Origin: Fimbriiglobus sp.
Lineage (GTDB): Bacteria; Planctomycetota; Planctomycetia; Gemmatales; Gemmataceae
Reading direction: 5' to 3'
Length of the DNA stretch: 13,884 nt
NCBI GenBank assembly: GCA_025352585.1
Contig: JANXTD010000675.1
Coordinates: 1-13,884 of the forward strand
The notes below the pieces were generated by a model. It made no database searches, had not been told where the DNA came from, and worked only from the letters and a program-made list of their open reading frames with translations. The position numbers were made by a program, and so were the translations under genes. This document shows, one piece after another, positions 6,844 through 13,529 of the stretch; position 1 is the first letter of the stretch, and each line of letters starts with the position of its first letter.

Positions 6844-6890
6844 AAAATTCGCGGGGTCGAACGCCGTTGGTTTAAGGCAATCGGCCCCGC
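6844..6890 (-). terminator. Candidate intrinsic terminator of the kinase gene or lgt leader hairpin
   Basis: GCGGGGTCGA (6851-6860) pairs with TCGGCCCCGC (6881-6890) in a 10-bp stem with one G-U pair. Inside, GCC (6863-6865) can pair with GGC (6876-6878). On the minus strand the stem is followed by G and then AATTTT (6849-6844), a short U-tract. It lies 64 bases past the kinase stop codon and only 13 bases before the lgt ATG. It could end kinase transcription or act as an attenuator in the lgt leader. Confidence 0.4.
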
Positions 6891-6954
6891 GGGACAAGGA
6901 CACCGGGGGGGTGGGGAGGCAAACCGGTGCCCTCGGCGGGGAACCGCGGTCGCG

Positions 6955-9666
6955 TCACGAGCGCGACCGCCGGCGGAGCGCCACGACTGCGACCGCCGCG
7001 CACGCCAGCCCGGCCGCGGCCGTCAGGTGGCTGGCCTTCACCGCGGCCAACTCCGGCACCACGCCGACCTTGTGGCCGCCGAACGCCAGCAGCGCGCCGA
7101 CCGCGGTGAGCAGGATCGCTAGCGGGTTCGAGAGGAACGCCGAGAGGACCAGCACGACGCCGGCGACGACGGGGTTGACGGTGTCGAACAGGTTGGTCAG
7201 CGCCGTCGGCACGAGCGGCAGGCTCAACGGCTTGGTCTCCTCGTGGCCGAGGACGTGCAACAGGGTCACCGCTTGCTGCTTCGCCAGCTTGACGCTCTCG
7301 GCCCCGCCGGCGACCGCCTCAGCCCCGGCGAGCGCCGCCTGGTTCTGCCGCGCCCACATCAACCCGCCGACGACGAGCAGTGCGCCGAGGAGGAGTCGCA
7401 GTTGCGGGCCGAAGGCGGCGCGGAGGCCGCGGCGGGCGAGCCGGCTCCCGAGCGAGCCGCGGGGACGGGCGGTCTCGCGCATCTTGGCGAGTTCGTAGCG
7501 GCTCAGCACGGCCCGCACGTCAACCTTCTTGGTCGCGTCGCGGTTGGCCGCCTTGATCTCGGCCCCCTGCGCGACGAGGTCGTCGGCCGCGCCGTGGGCC
7601 TGGCCCTTCGCGTCCGCCGCGCTGACGCCCTCGGCGACGAGCCGGCGCTGCTCGACGCCCTGAAGGTGCCGCCGGGCGCGGGCCTGAGTGCGGGCCTCGG
7701 CCGCGGCGTCGAGGCGCTCGATTAAGCCGTCGCGCCACGCGGCGAACTTGAGCCGGGCGTCGCCCTTCGCGGCCAACTCGGCCCGCTTGGCGAGCTTCGC
7801 CGGGTAGCCGTAGACGGTCTCGTAGGCGAGTTCCCAATCCTTGTCGGCCGTCAGAACCAGGACTTCGCGCACGCCGTCCTCGTCCATCCCGGCCAGCCTC
7901 AGGCGCTTGAGCACGGCGTTGAAGTCGTCGCGAGACTTGGCCCGCCGCGCGGCGACCGGCCGCGACACCCCGAGGGCGAAGCCGACGCCCAGTAATGCGC
8001 CCAACGCGACGCCAACCAGCCCCGGCAGCAGTAGCCCGGCGAAGTACAGCGCCACGAGGAACAGCAGCGCCGCGACGACGGCCGTGAGCCAGTCGAGGAC
8101 GCGCGCCCCGAAGGCCCACTCGCGGGCCTTGCGGAATAGGTGCGAGCCGGTCAGCAGCCCCGAGGCGACGAAGCCGGTGGCGACGGCGCTGACCGTTGCC
8201 AGGAGAATCGCCCCGCCGACGGACGACTTGACGAACAGCAACAGCGTGCCGGCGGCCAGTCCGGCGAGCGGCAGGGCCGCGGCGAACTTCGCCCCGAACT
8301 TCGCCAGCGGGTGGTCGCGCAGTTGCCCGGTCAGCGCTTCGAGCAGGTGGATCTGCTCGTCACTCGCGCGCGGCGGCCCGGCCTTCGACGCCTCCTGCCA
8401 GCCGCGCAGGGCGGCGACGAACTCGCCCATCGTCTGGTAGCGGTCGGCCGGCCCCTTGGCGAGCGTCTTGCCGACGATCGCCGCCAACTCGCGCGGCACG
8501 CCCGGCGCGACGGCTTCGAGCGGCGGCGGGGCGTCGTTGAGGTGCTTCGCGATCAGCTCGACGGCCGTCTTGCCCTGGAACGGCGTCCGCCCGGCCAGGA
8601 GCGCGTACAGGGTGCAGCCCAGCGAATAGATGTCGGCCCGCAGGTCCACCGCCGAGGCGTCGCGGCACTGCTCCGGGGCCATGAACGACGGCGTGCCCAT
8701 CGCCGTGCCGGCACTCGTCACGTCCGCCGAAACCGCCTGCAACTTCGACGGCCCGGCCCCGCGCGCCGTCGGAGTCGTGGGGGCCGCGTCGTCGGTGGCG
8801 GTCATGCCGCGCGTCTTGACGAGTCCGAGGTCGGCGACCTTGACGACGCCCTCGACGTTGAGCATGAGGTTGTCCGGCTTGATGTCGCGGTGGACCATGC
8901 CGCGGTCGTGGGCATACTTCAGGCCGCACGCCGCCTGGATGACGTAGCCGACCGCGACCGCCGGCTCGACGGTGCGGCTCTTGAGCAGCACCTGCCCGAG
9001 CGACTTGCCCTCGACGAATTCCATGCTGAAGAAGCTGACACCCGCGTCGGAGCCGACGTCGTAAATCTGCACGACGTTGTGGTGGTTCAGTTGCGCCGCC
9101 GCGTAGGCCTCGCGTGTGAAGCGGGCCAGGAACACCGGGTCGCTGGCCCAGTTGGCGTGCATCACCTTGAGCGCCACGTCGCGGTCGAGCGACACCTGCC
9201 GTGCCAGGTAGACGGCCCCCATGCCGCCCGCGCCGAGTTGCCTGCCGAGGGCGTAGCCGCCGAGTCGCTCCGGCAAGTCGGGGGGCCGCACGGCCGCCGG
9301 CCGCTTCGCCTTGGCCGCGGCTGGCGCGTCGAAGTCGGCCGTCGCCTCGGGATCGACGGCGCTCTCGGCCGTGTCGTGGTACGGGCTGGTCGCCAGCGGC
9401 GTCGTCTGCTCGTGGGCCGGCCGGGGCGAGTGCTCGCCGGTGGCCTCCTGCGTCGCCGCGTTTGCGTAGCCGCCGAAGTCCGCGGTCGCCTCCGGCGAGG
9501 CGGAGACTTCGGCGGGCAGTCTCCGCACCGACGCCGCTTGCTCCGGGTCGGCCGGCACGACCAGCGCGAACGGCGTCGCGCACTTCGGGCAGGTCGGCGT
9601 GTACTTGCCCGGCTTGGGCGGCTTCGAGTTGATCTGCGCGCGGCAGTTCGGACAATGGATTTGCAC
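6955..9666 (-). CDS. Zinc-ribbon Ser/Thr protein kinase with polytopic membrane region
   Basis: The start is GTG 9666, with AGG six bases upstream, giving 903 residues beginning (M)QIHCPNC. The frame stays open a further 1,080 bases upstream, but that part is antisense to holA. Residues 5-29 form a zinc ribbon (CPNC...CPKC). Residues 40-135 are a low-complexity linker carrying PEATADF twice. The kinase domain spans about 138-422, with GAGGMGAVY (145-153), VALK (K167), HRDIKPDN (259-266), DLG (279-281) and APEQ (330-333). All catalytic residues are present, so an active Hanks-type kinase is expected. The activation segment is about 54 residues, longer than usual. The C-terminal half has about eight hydrophobic spans (near 461-480, 483-504, 523-545, 547-567, 755-772, 830-846, 847-865, 881-897) and a charged 180-residue domain between the fourth and fifth. 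The signal sensed is unknown. Confidence 0.94.
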   Translation of the reverse strand: MQIHCPNCRAQINSKPPKPGKYTPTCPKCATPFALVVPADPEQAASVRRLPAEVSASPEATADFGGYANAATQEATGEHSPRPAHEQTTPLATSPYHDTAESAVDPEATADFDAPAAAKAKRPAAVRPPDLPERLGGYALGRQLGAGGMGAVYLARQVSLDRDVALKVMHANWASDPVFLARFTREAYAAAQLNHHNVVQIYDVGSDAGVSFFSMEFVEGKSLGQVLLKSRTVEPAVAVGYVIQAACGLKYAHDRGMVHRDIKPDNLMLNVEGVVKVADLGLVKTRGMTATDDAAPTTPTARGAGPSKLQAVSADVTSAGTAMGTPSFMAPEQCRDASAVDLRADIYSLGCTLYALLAGRTPFQGKTAVELIAKHLNDAPPPLEAVAPGVPRELAAIVGKTLAKGPADRYQTMGEFVAALRGWQEASKAGPPRASDEQIHLLEALTGQLRDHPLAKFGAKFAAALPLAGLAAGTLLLFVKSSVGGAILLATVSAVATGFVASGLLTGSHLFRKAREWAFGARVLDWLTAVVAALLFLVALYFAGLLLPGLVGVALGALLGVGFALGVSRPVAARRAKSRDDFNAVLKRLRLAGMDEDGVREVLVLTADKDWELAYETVYGYPAKLAKRAELAAKGDARLKFAAWRDGLIERLDAAAEARTQARARRHLQGVEQRRLVAEGVSAADAKGQAHGAADDLVAQGAEIKAANRDATKKVDVRAVLSRYELAKMRETARPRGSLGSRLARRGLRAAFGPQLRLLLGALLVVGGLMWARQNQAALAGAEAVAGGAESVKLAKQQAVTLLHVLGHEETKPLSLPLVPTALTNLFDTVNPVVAGVVLVLSAFLSNPLAILLTAVGALLAFGGHKVGVVPELAAVKASHLTAAAGLACAAVAVVALRRRSRS

Positions 9667-9720
9667 GGGGCACCTGGGATCGCGGACGAATGAAGGCGAG
9701 ACGGCGAACGATCTCCGCGT

Positions 9721-9749
9721 ATTGTGGCGGCCCGCCCTAACGCTTGCAA
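9721..9749 (-). promoter_or_regulatory. Candidate promoter of the kinase gene
   Basis: On the minus strand, TTGCAA (9749-9744) and CACAAT (9726-9721) are separated by exactly 17 bases, each matching 4 of 6 consensus positions. The predicted start site near 9714 leaves a leader of about 48 bases before GTG 9666. The site sits in the 105-base gap between the divergent kinase and holA genes, where any holA promoter must overlap it; no clear holA promoter was found. Confidence 0.35.
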
Positions 9750-9771
9750 AGACATTCCTACGGATCGCATC

Positions 9772-10797
9772 ATGGACGCGATGGCATTCCTCGACCGCGG
9801 CGGCAAGGTCGCCCGGCAGCCGGTTTTCGTCCTCTCCGGCGAGGAGGAATTCCTCAAGCGGCGCGCCCGCGACGTGATCGTGGCCGGCCTCCTCGGCGAC
9901 GCCGACGGCGAGTTCGCCGTGTCGGCCTACGCCCCCGACAAGCTCGACATCACCACTGTCCGCAACGAACTCGACACGCTGCCGTTCCTGGCCCCGCTGC
10001 GCATCGTCATCGTCGAGTCGGCCGACCCGTTCGTCACCGAACACCGCCTGGCACTCGAGAAGTATTTCGTCAGCCCGAGCAAGGTCGGCGTGCTGATTCT
10101 GGAGGTCAAGACCTTCCCCGAGACAACGAAGCTGGCCAAGGCGTTGCCGGACGCGGCCAAGATCGTCTGCAAGCCGCACTCGCCGTACAAGCTCGACGAG
10201 GTCGAGGCGTGGTGCGTCAAGTGGTGCGACAGCCGCCACCACCGCAAGCTCACCGCCGACGCCGCGGCTGCGCTCGTCGAGCGCGTCGGCCCGCAGTTGG
10301 GGCTGCTCGACCAGGAACTCGGCAAGCTCGCGGTCGCCATCGGCTCGCGCAAGCAGGTCACGCCCGACGACGTGGAGGCGTTCGTCGGACGCAGCCGCGC
10401 GGCCAACGTCTTCCGCATCCTCGACGCCATCGGCGAGGGCAAGCCGGGCGAGGCGTTCGGCATCCTCGGCGAACTCCTCGAAGAGGGCGAGGCGGGGCTG
10501 GCGATTCTGGGGCCGCTCACCGCACAGTTGCGCAAGTTGAGCACCGTCGGGAGGCTGATCGCGGCGGGGCAGTCGCTGGGGCCGGCGATGGACGCGGCCG
10601 GCGTGCCGAAGTGGCCGCAGGCCCGGCAGAGCGTCGAGCGGCAACTGCGCCACCTCGGCCGCGGTCGGCTGCTGCGCATCGCCGACTGGCTCGTCGAAAT
10701 CAACCTCGGCCTGAAGGGCGGCAGCCCCCTCCCGGAGCGGCTGCAACTCGAACTCTTGCTCTTGAAACTCGCCCGGCCGGCGGCCCGCGCCGGCTGA
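9772..10797 (+). CDS. holA: DNA polymerase III subunit delta
   Basis: The delta subunit is the clamp-opening wrench of the bacterial clamp loader and puts the beta sliding clamp onto primed DNA. ATG 9772 gives 341 residues, the normal length for HolA; ATG 9781 is an alternative and a GTG at 9724 is less likely. The family pattern is present: QPVFVLSGEEEFLKRRA (16-32) at the degenerate, non-ATP-binding P-loop position, PFLAPLRIVIVESAD (71-85), the mid-domain helix LGLLDQELGKLA (176-187), VTPDDVEAFVG (196-206), NVFRILDAIGEG (212-223), and the C-terminal collar helices ending in ERLQLELLLLKLA. Identity between HolA proteins is low, so the call rests on the ordered set of segments and the length. 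It is divergent from the kinase and followed on the same strand, after 206 bases, by a HEAT-repeat gene. Confidence 0.92.
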   Translation: MDAMAFLDRGGKVARQPVFVLSGEEEFLKRRARDVIVAGLLGDADGEFAVSAYAPDKLDITTVRNELDTLPFLAPLRIVIVESADPFVTEHRLALEKYFVSPSKVGVLILEVKTFPETTKLAKALPDAAKIVCKPHSPYKLDEVEAWCVKWCDSRHHRKLTADAAAALVERVGPQLGLLDQELGKLAVAIGSRKQVTPDDVEAFVGRSRAANVFRILDAIGEGKPGEAFGILGELLEEGEAGLAILGPLTAQLRKLSTVGRLIAAGQSLGPAMDAAGVPKWPQARQSVERQLRHLGRGRLLRIADWLVEINLGLKGGSPLPERLQLELLLLKLARPAARAG

Positions 10798-10861
10798 CGC
10801 CCCGACTCACGCCCGGCCCGCAGATTTCACCCCGGCGAAAACGTGTCGGGAACCCCGTCGG

Positions 10862-10879
10862 CCAATCCTCCCAATCCTC
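10862..10879. repeat. Tandem 9-base duplication in the holA-HEAT intergenic gap
   Basis: CCAATCCTC occurs twice in direct tandem (10862-10870 and 10871-10879). The surrounding 206-base gap (10798-11003) has no gene. It also holds a 7-bp stem, CCGGCGG (10922-10928) with CCGCCGG (10944-10950), not followed by a T-tract. I see no convincing promoter for the next gene. Confidence 0.5.
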
Positions 10880-11003
10880 AAACTCGTCGCCACTTTGAAG
10901 TAGACGTGGACTACCGTTCGTCCGGCGGGACCGCCCCTCGCGTCCGCCGGCCGACTCCTCCCGTAACCGCCCGACATCCTACCCGACGCCCAGGTTACTC
11001 CTC

Positions 11004-11714
11004 ATGGAACAGCTCACCCCGCAACTCATGCACAAGCTGGTCTTCACGATCCTGATGCACGGGCTGAACGACTCGCAAATTAACCTCGCCCACAAGGTTC
11101 TGTCGGACGCGATGGCCCACGGCAACCCGCAAGTCCGCGAACTGGCCGTGGTCGCGCTCGCCGACCTGCCGGTGTCGTCCGGCAAGCGGGTGCAGTCGCT
11201 GACGCTGGCCCTCAACGACGACTCGGCGCGGGTCCGCCGGCGGGCCGCGCGGGCGCTCGGCGACCAGGCCACCGCCGCCCTGCCGGCCCTGCACCAACTG
11301 ACGCGCGGCCTCAAGGACGCCGACGCCAGCGTCCGCCGCGACTGCGCCGGGGCGCTGGGCCGAATGGGCCCGCTGGCCCACCCCGCCGCCCCCGCCCTGA
11401 TCGCGATGCTCGGCGAGCCGGAGACCCGCACGCGGGCCGTCGTCGCCGTCGCCCTGAAGCGCATCGGCACCGCGGCCGTCGAGCCGCTGCTGGCCGGCGT
11501 CCAGTCGCCGTCGCCCGAGTTGCGCGGCCACTGCGCGACGCTGCTGGCGAAGATCGCCCCGGACAACCTGGCCGTGATGGCGGTCTTGAAGAGTGTCTTG
11601 ACCGATGAGGACGCCGAGGTCCGCGCCCGCGCCGACGACGCCTTGCAGTACGTCATGACGCCCCCGCCGATGCCGATGCCCCCGGCCCGCCAGGCACTCA
11701 ACGCCCACGCGTAA
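11004..11714 (+). CDS. HEAT-repeat protein, probably cytoplasmic
   Basis: The protein has 236 residues from ATG 11004, with only a weak AGG upstream. There is no signal peptide, in contrast to the HEAT protein at 1108. The first 60 residues are helical (LTPQLMHKLVFTILMHGL; NPQVRELAVVALADLP). About five HEAT/PBS-lyase-type repeats follow, near residues 62-89 (SARVRRRAARALGD), 94-124 (ASVRRDCAGALGRMG), 127-154 (TRTRAVVAVALKRIG), 157-184 (PELRGHCATLLAKIA) and 189-217 (AEVRARADDALQYV). The repeated V-R-R/A-A-A-ALG pattern is typical of protein-interaction solenoids, including EZ-type repeats near phycobilin lyases, but no lyase role is implied. The tail is Pro/Met-rich (TPPPMPMPPARQ). Partner and process are unknown. 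Its stop is six bases from the stop of the convergent sugar kinase. Confidence 0.87.
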   Translation: MEQLTPQLMHKLVFTILMHGLNDSQINLAHKVLSDAMAHGNPQVRELAVVALADLPVSSGKRVQSLTLALNDDSARVRRRAARALGDQATAALPALHQLTRGLKDADASVRRDCAGALGRMGPLAHPAAPALIAMLGEPETRTRAVVAVALKRIGTAAVEPLLAGVQSPSPELRGHCATLLAKIAPDNLAVMAVLKSVLTDEDAEVRARADDALQYVMTPPPMPMPPARQALNAHA

Positions 11715-11720
11715 TCCTTG

Positions 11721-12692
11721 TCAGCCCGCCGCTTCGACTTCCGCCCACCGCGCCCGCACTTGTGCGGGCGTCGCCGTTCCCGTCGTCCCGAGTTGCTGCA
11801 CCGTGATTGACGCGACGAGGTTGCCGAACGCGGCCGCCTCCGCAAACGTCGCCCCGCCGAGAGTCGCCGCGACGATCCCGGCCGTGCAACTGTCGCCCGC
11901 GCCGCACACGTCCACCGGCCCCGCGACGCGGTAGCCCGGCACGCGGACCGCCTCGACGCCCCCCGGCTGCGCGAAGTCGATGCCACGCTCGCCGCGGGTG
12001 CAGAAGACCGGCCCGCCGACGCGCCGCGCCAGCCCGAGGATGTCCGCCCCGCCCTCGCGCTCGTTCGGCTTGACCGCCACACCGCGGAACTCGCCGATCC
12101 GCTCGCGGCTGTCCGCCAAGGTGAACAAGCCACCCGCCGCTGCGCACATCGCCTCGCGCACCCGCGCCGTGACGACGCCGCAATTCCCCTCGCTGACTTG
12201 GTCGAGCACGATCAACGCATCGACGCGGGCCAACAACTCCGGGAGGCGTGCGAGGATCGCGTCTTCGAGGTGTGCCGGCGTCGGGGTGCGGTTCTTGAGG
12301 TCGAGCCGGTTCAACTCGCGGCCGCCGACCATCGGCTTCGTGTAAGTTGGCGTCCGCCGCTCGCCACTCACGATGACCATCGACGCCTCGACGCCGCACA
12401 CGCCGGCGAGGGCTTGCCGCAACTCGTAGCCCTCGCCGTCGTCGCCGATGACCGTCAGCGGCACGATCTGGCCGACGCCCAACGCCGACAGGTTGTTCAT
12501 TACGGTGCCGAGTGCGCCGGGGTCGCCGCGCACGCCGACGACCTGGTAAGCCGTCAGGCCGGTCTCGACGGACGGCTCGTCGAGCGCGGGGTCGATGTCG
12601 AGGTAGCGGTCCAGGAACAGGTCGCCGACGAGGCCGACCCGCGCCGCCGGCAGGGCCGCCAGGATTCGCTCGATCACGTCCGACGATAGCAT
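11721..12692 (-). CDS. PfkB-family sugar kinase, RfaE/HldE kinase-domain-like
   Basis: ATG 12692 with GGAG five bases upstream gives 323 residues; a far longer frame upstream is a shadow of the divergent gene. PfkB (ribokinase) kinases phosphorylate sugars using ATP. Motifs seen are GDLFLDRY (23-30) at the sugar-binding N-terminus, GDPGALGTVMNNLSALG (56-72), the VKPNE segment (207-211), TRGERG (232-237), and the PfkB signature with anion hole and catalytic base, DVCGAGDSCTAG (261-272; D267 the base). The N-terminal pattern is closest to RfaE/HldE heptose-7-phosphate kinases of LPS core synthesis. There is no nucleotidyltransferase domain as in bifunctional HldE, and the RfaE-type early insert PALDEPSVETGL differs from the usual SPEAPVPV. 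The exact substrate is therefore unsettled. Confidence 0.9.
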   Translation of the reverse strand: MLSSDVIERILAALPAARVGLVGDLFLDRYLDIDPALDEPSVETGLTAYQVVGVRGDPGALGTVMNNLSALGVGQIVPLTVIGDDGEGYELRQALAGVCGVEASMVIVSGERRTPTYTKPMVGGRELNRLDLKNRTPTPAHLEDAILARLPELLARVDALIVLDQVSEGNCGVVTARVREAMCAAAGGLFTLADSRERIGEFRGVAVKPNEREGGADILGLARRVGGPVFCTRGERGIDFAQPGGVEAVRVPGYRVAGPVDVCGAGDSCTAGIVAATLGGATFAEAAAFGNLVASITVQQLGTTGTATPAQVRARWAEVEAAG

Positions 12693-12792
12693 CTCGACTC
12701 CGAACGCTGGCTGGGGCACCGCACTCCGCGGGGGGAGTGTCAACTTAGCCGACAACTTACGGCGCGACGGTTGCAATGTGGGCTCGCCGCGC

Positions 12793-12822
12793 TTGACAGG
12801 CTGTCGCGGCCAGTGATATCGT
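12793..12822 (+). promoter_or_regulatory. Sigma-70-type promoter of the membrane-protein gene
   Basis: TTGACA (12793-12798) is a perfect -35 hexamer. TATCGT (12817-12822), 18 bases later, matches 4 of 6 -10 positions including TA at 1-2 and the final T, and is preceded by TGA-like sequence. The predicted start near 12829 gives a leader of about 29 bases to ATG 12858. This is the best promoter match in the window. The divergent sugar kinase has no equally clear promoter in the same 165-base gap. Confidence 0.5.
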
Positions 12823-12857
12823 GGTGGCTTAAGTTTGCGGCCCGGCGGGATTCGAGT

Positions 12858-13526
12858 ATGCAGTTGATTCAGGGCGACATCCTCGCGGCGGGCAACGGCC
12901 TCTCGTTCGGCGCGGCCGGCTTCCTCGTCTTCGTCGGCCTGCTGCTGTGGGCAGTCGGCTGGCGTTGGCACCGCTTCTGGGTCGTCTTCGGCATCACGCT
13001 GACGGCCGGGCTGGTGGGCCTCGGCGCGGGGCGGGCGGCGGGTGGGCACCAGGTCATGGTCGTCGGCGTGCTGCTGGCCGTGTCGGCGGGGATGCTCGCG
13101 CTCGAGTTAGCGAAGGTCATCGCGTTCGCCACCGGCGGCGTCGCGGCCTGGGTCGCGACCCAAACCGTCTTCCCGCAGGTCCAAGAACTCTGGGTAATCT
13201 TCCTCGGCGGCGGCCTCCTCGGCGTCGTGCTCTACAAGCTCTGGACGATGCTGACGACGAGCCTGCTCGGCGTCCTCGTGTCGTGGCACGGCACTCTGCT
13301 AATCGCTCAAGAGGTGACGAAGTCGGACCTGTCGAGTTGGGTCAACGCTCACGCGGTCGCCCTGAATGGGGGCGTGGTCGCCGTGACGATCCTCGGGGTC
13401 GCGGTGCAGACGTGGACCGCGCCGCCGGCCGAGGCCGAGGAGGCCGCCGTGCCACCGGAGGTGGCCGTAGCCCCCGTCAAGCCGGTGACGCCGTGGTGGA
13501 AGCTGAGCTTCGCCAGGCCGGCGTGA
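12858..13526 (+). CDS. Multi-pass membrane protein of unknown function
   Basis: ATG 12858 lies just after GGCGGGATTCGAGT, which contains a weak GGGA ribosome binding site, and gives 222 residues; an ATG at 12771 upstream of the promoter is rejected. I do not recognise the family with certainty. Residues 14-186 hold about six or seven hydrophobic spans (near 14-34, 39-58, 65-83, 87-105, 111-128, 130-150, 168-186), rich in Gly and small residues (GLVGLGAGRAAGG at 51-63). The overall look is distantly like the DUF4203/TMEM198 type, but that is a weak impression. The C-terminal 35 residues are a Glu/Pro/Ala/Val-rich soluble tail ending in WWKLSFARPA. There is no catalytic motif. It is divergent from the sugar kinase and tail-to-tail with the PilZ gene. 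Confidence 0.85.
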   Translation: MQLIQGDILAAGNGLSFGAAGFLVFVGLLLWAVGWRWHRFWVVFGITLTAGLVGLGAGRAAGGHQVMVVGVLLAVSAGMLALELAKVIAFATGGVAAWVATQTVFPQVQELWVIFLGGGLLGVVLYKLWTMLTTSLLGVLVSWHGTLLIAQEVTKSDLSSWVNAHAVALNGGVVAVTILGVAVQTWTAPPAEAEEAAVPPEVAVAPVKPVTPWWKLSFARPA

Positions 13527-13529
13527 AGT

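Noticed and set aside
6905..6919. G-rich run (seven G, then four, then two) as a possible G-quadruplex
   Set aside because: There are not four separated G-runs of three or more with short loops, so a stable quadruplex is not supported.
8140..9693. 517-codon plus-strand open frame opposite the kinase
   Set aside because: Arg-rich low-complexity translation with no motif; it is the complement of a gene with intact kinase motifs.
9667..10746. Kinase reading frame stays open for 1,080 bases upstream, which would give a 1,263-residue protein
   Set aside because: This part is antisense to holA and the zinc ribbon begins right at GTG 9666 with a ribosome binding site, so the extension is a shadow.
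10979..12133. 384-codon minus-strand frame across the HEAT gene and sugar kinase
   Set aside because: It overlaps two well-supported genes in other frames and translates to Arg/Ser/Ala-rich sequence without motifs.
12722..12739. CACTCC-GCGGGG-GGAGTG hairpin ahead of the sugar kinase
   Set aside because: Only six base pairs and no link to a ribosome binding site or T-tract; such stems are expected by chance in GC-rich DNA.
12693..13049. N-terminal extension of the sugar kinase to 442 residues
   Set aside because: The added sequence is charged low-complexity, antisense to the membrane protein; ATG 12692 has a GGAG site and directly precedes family-like sequence.
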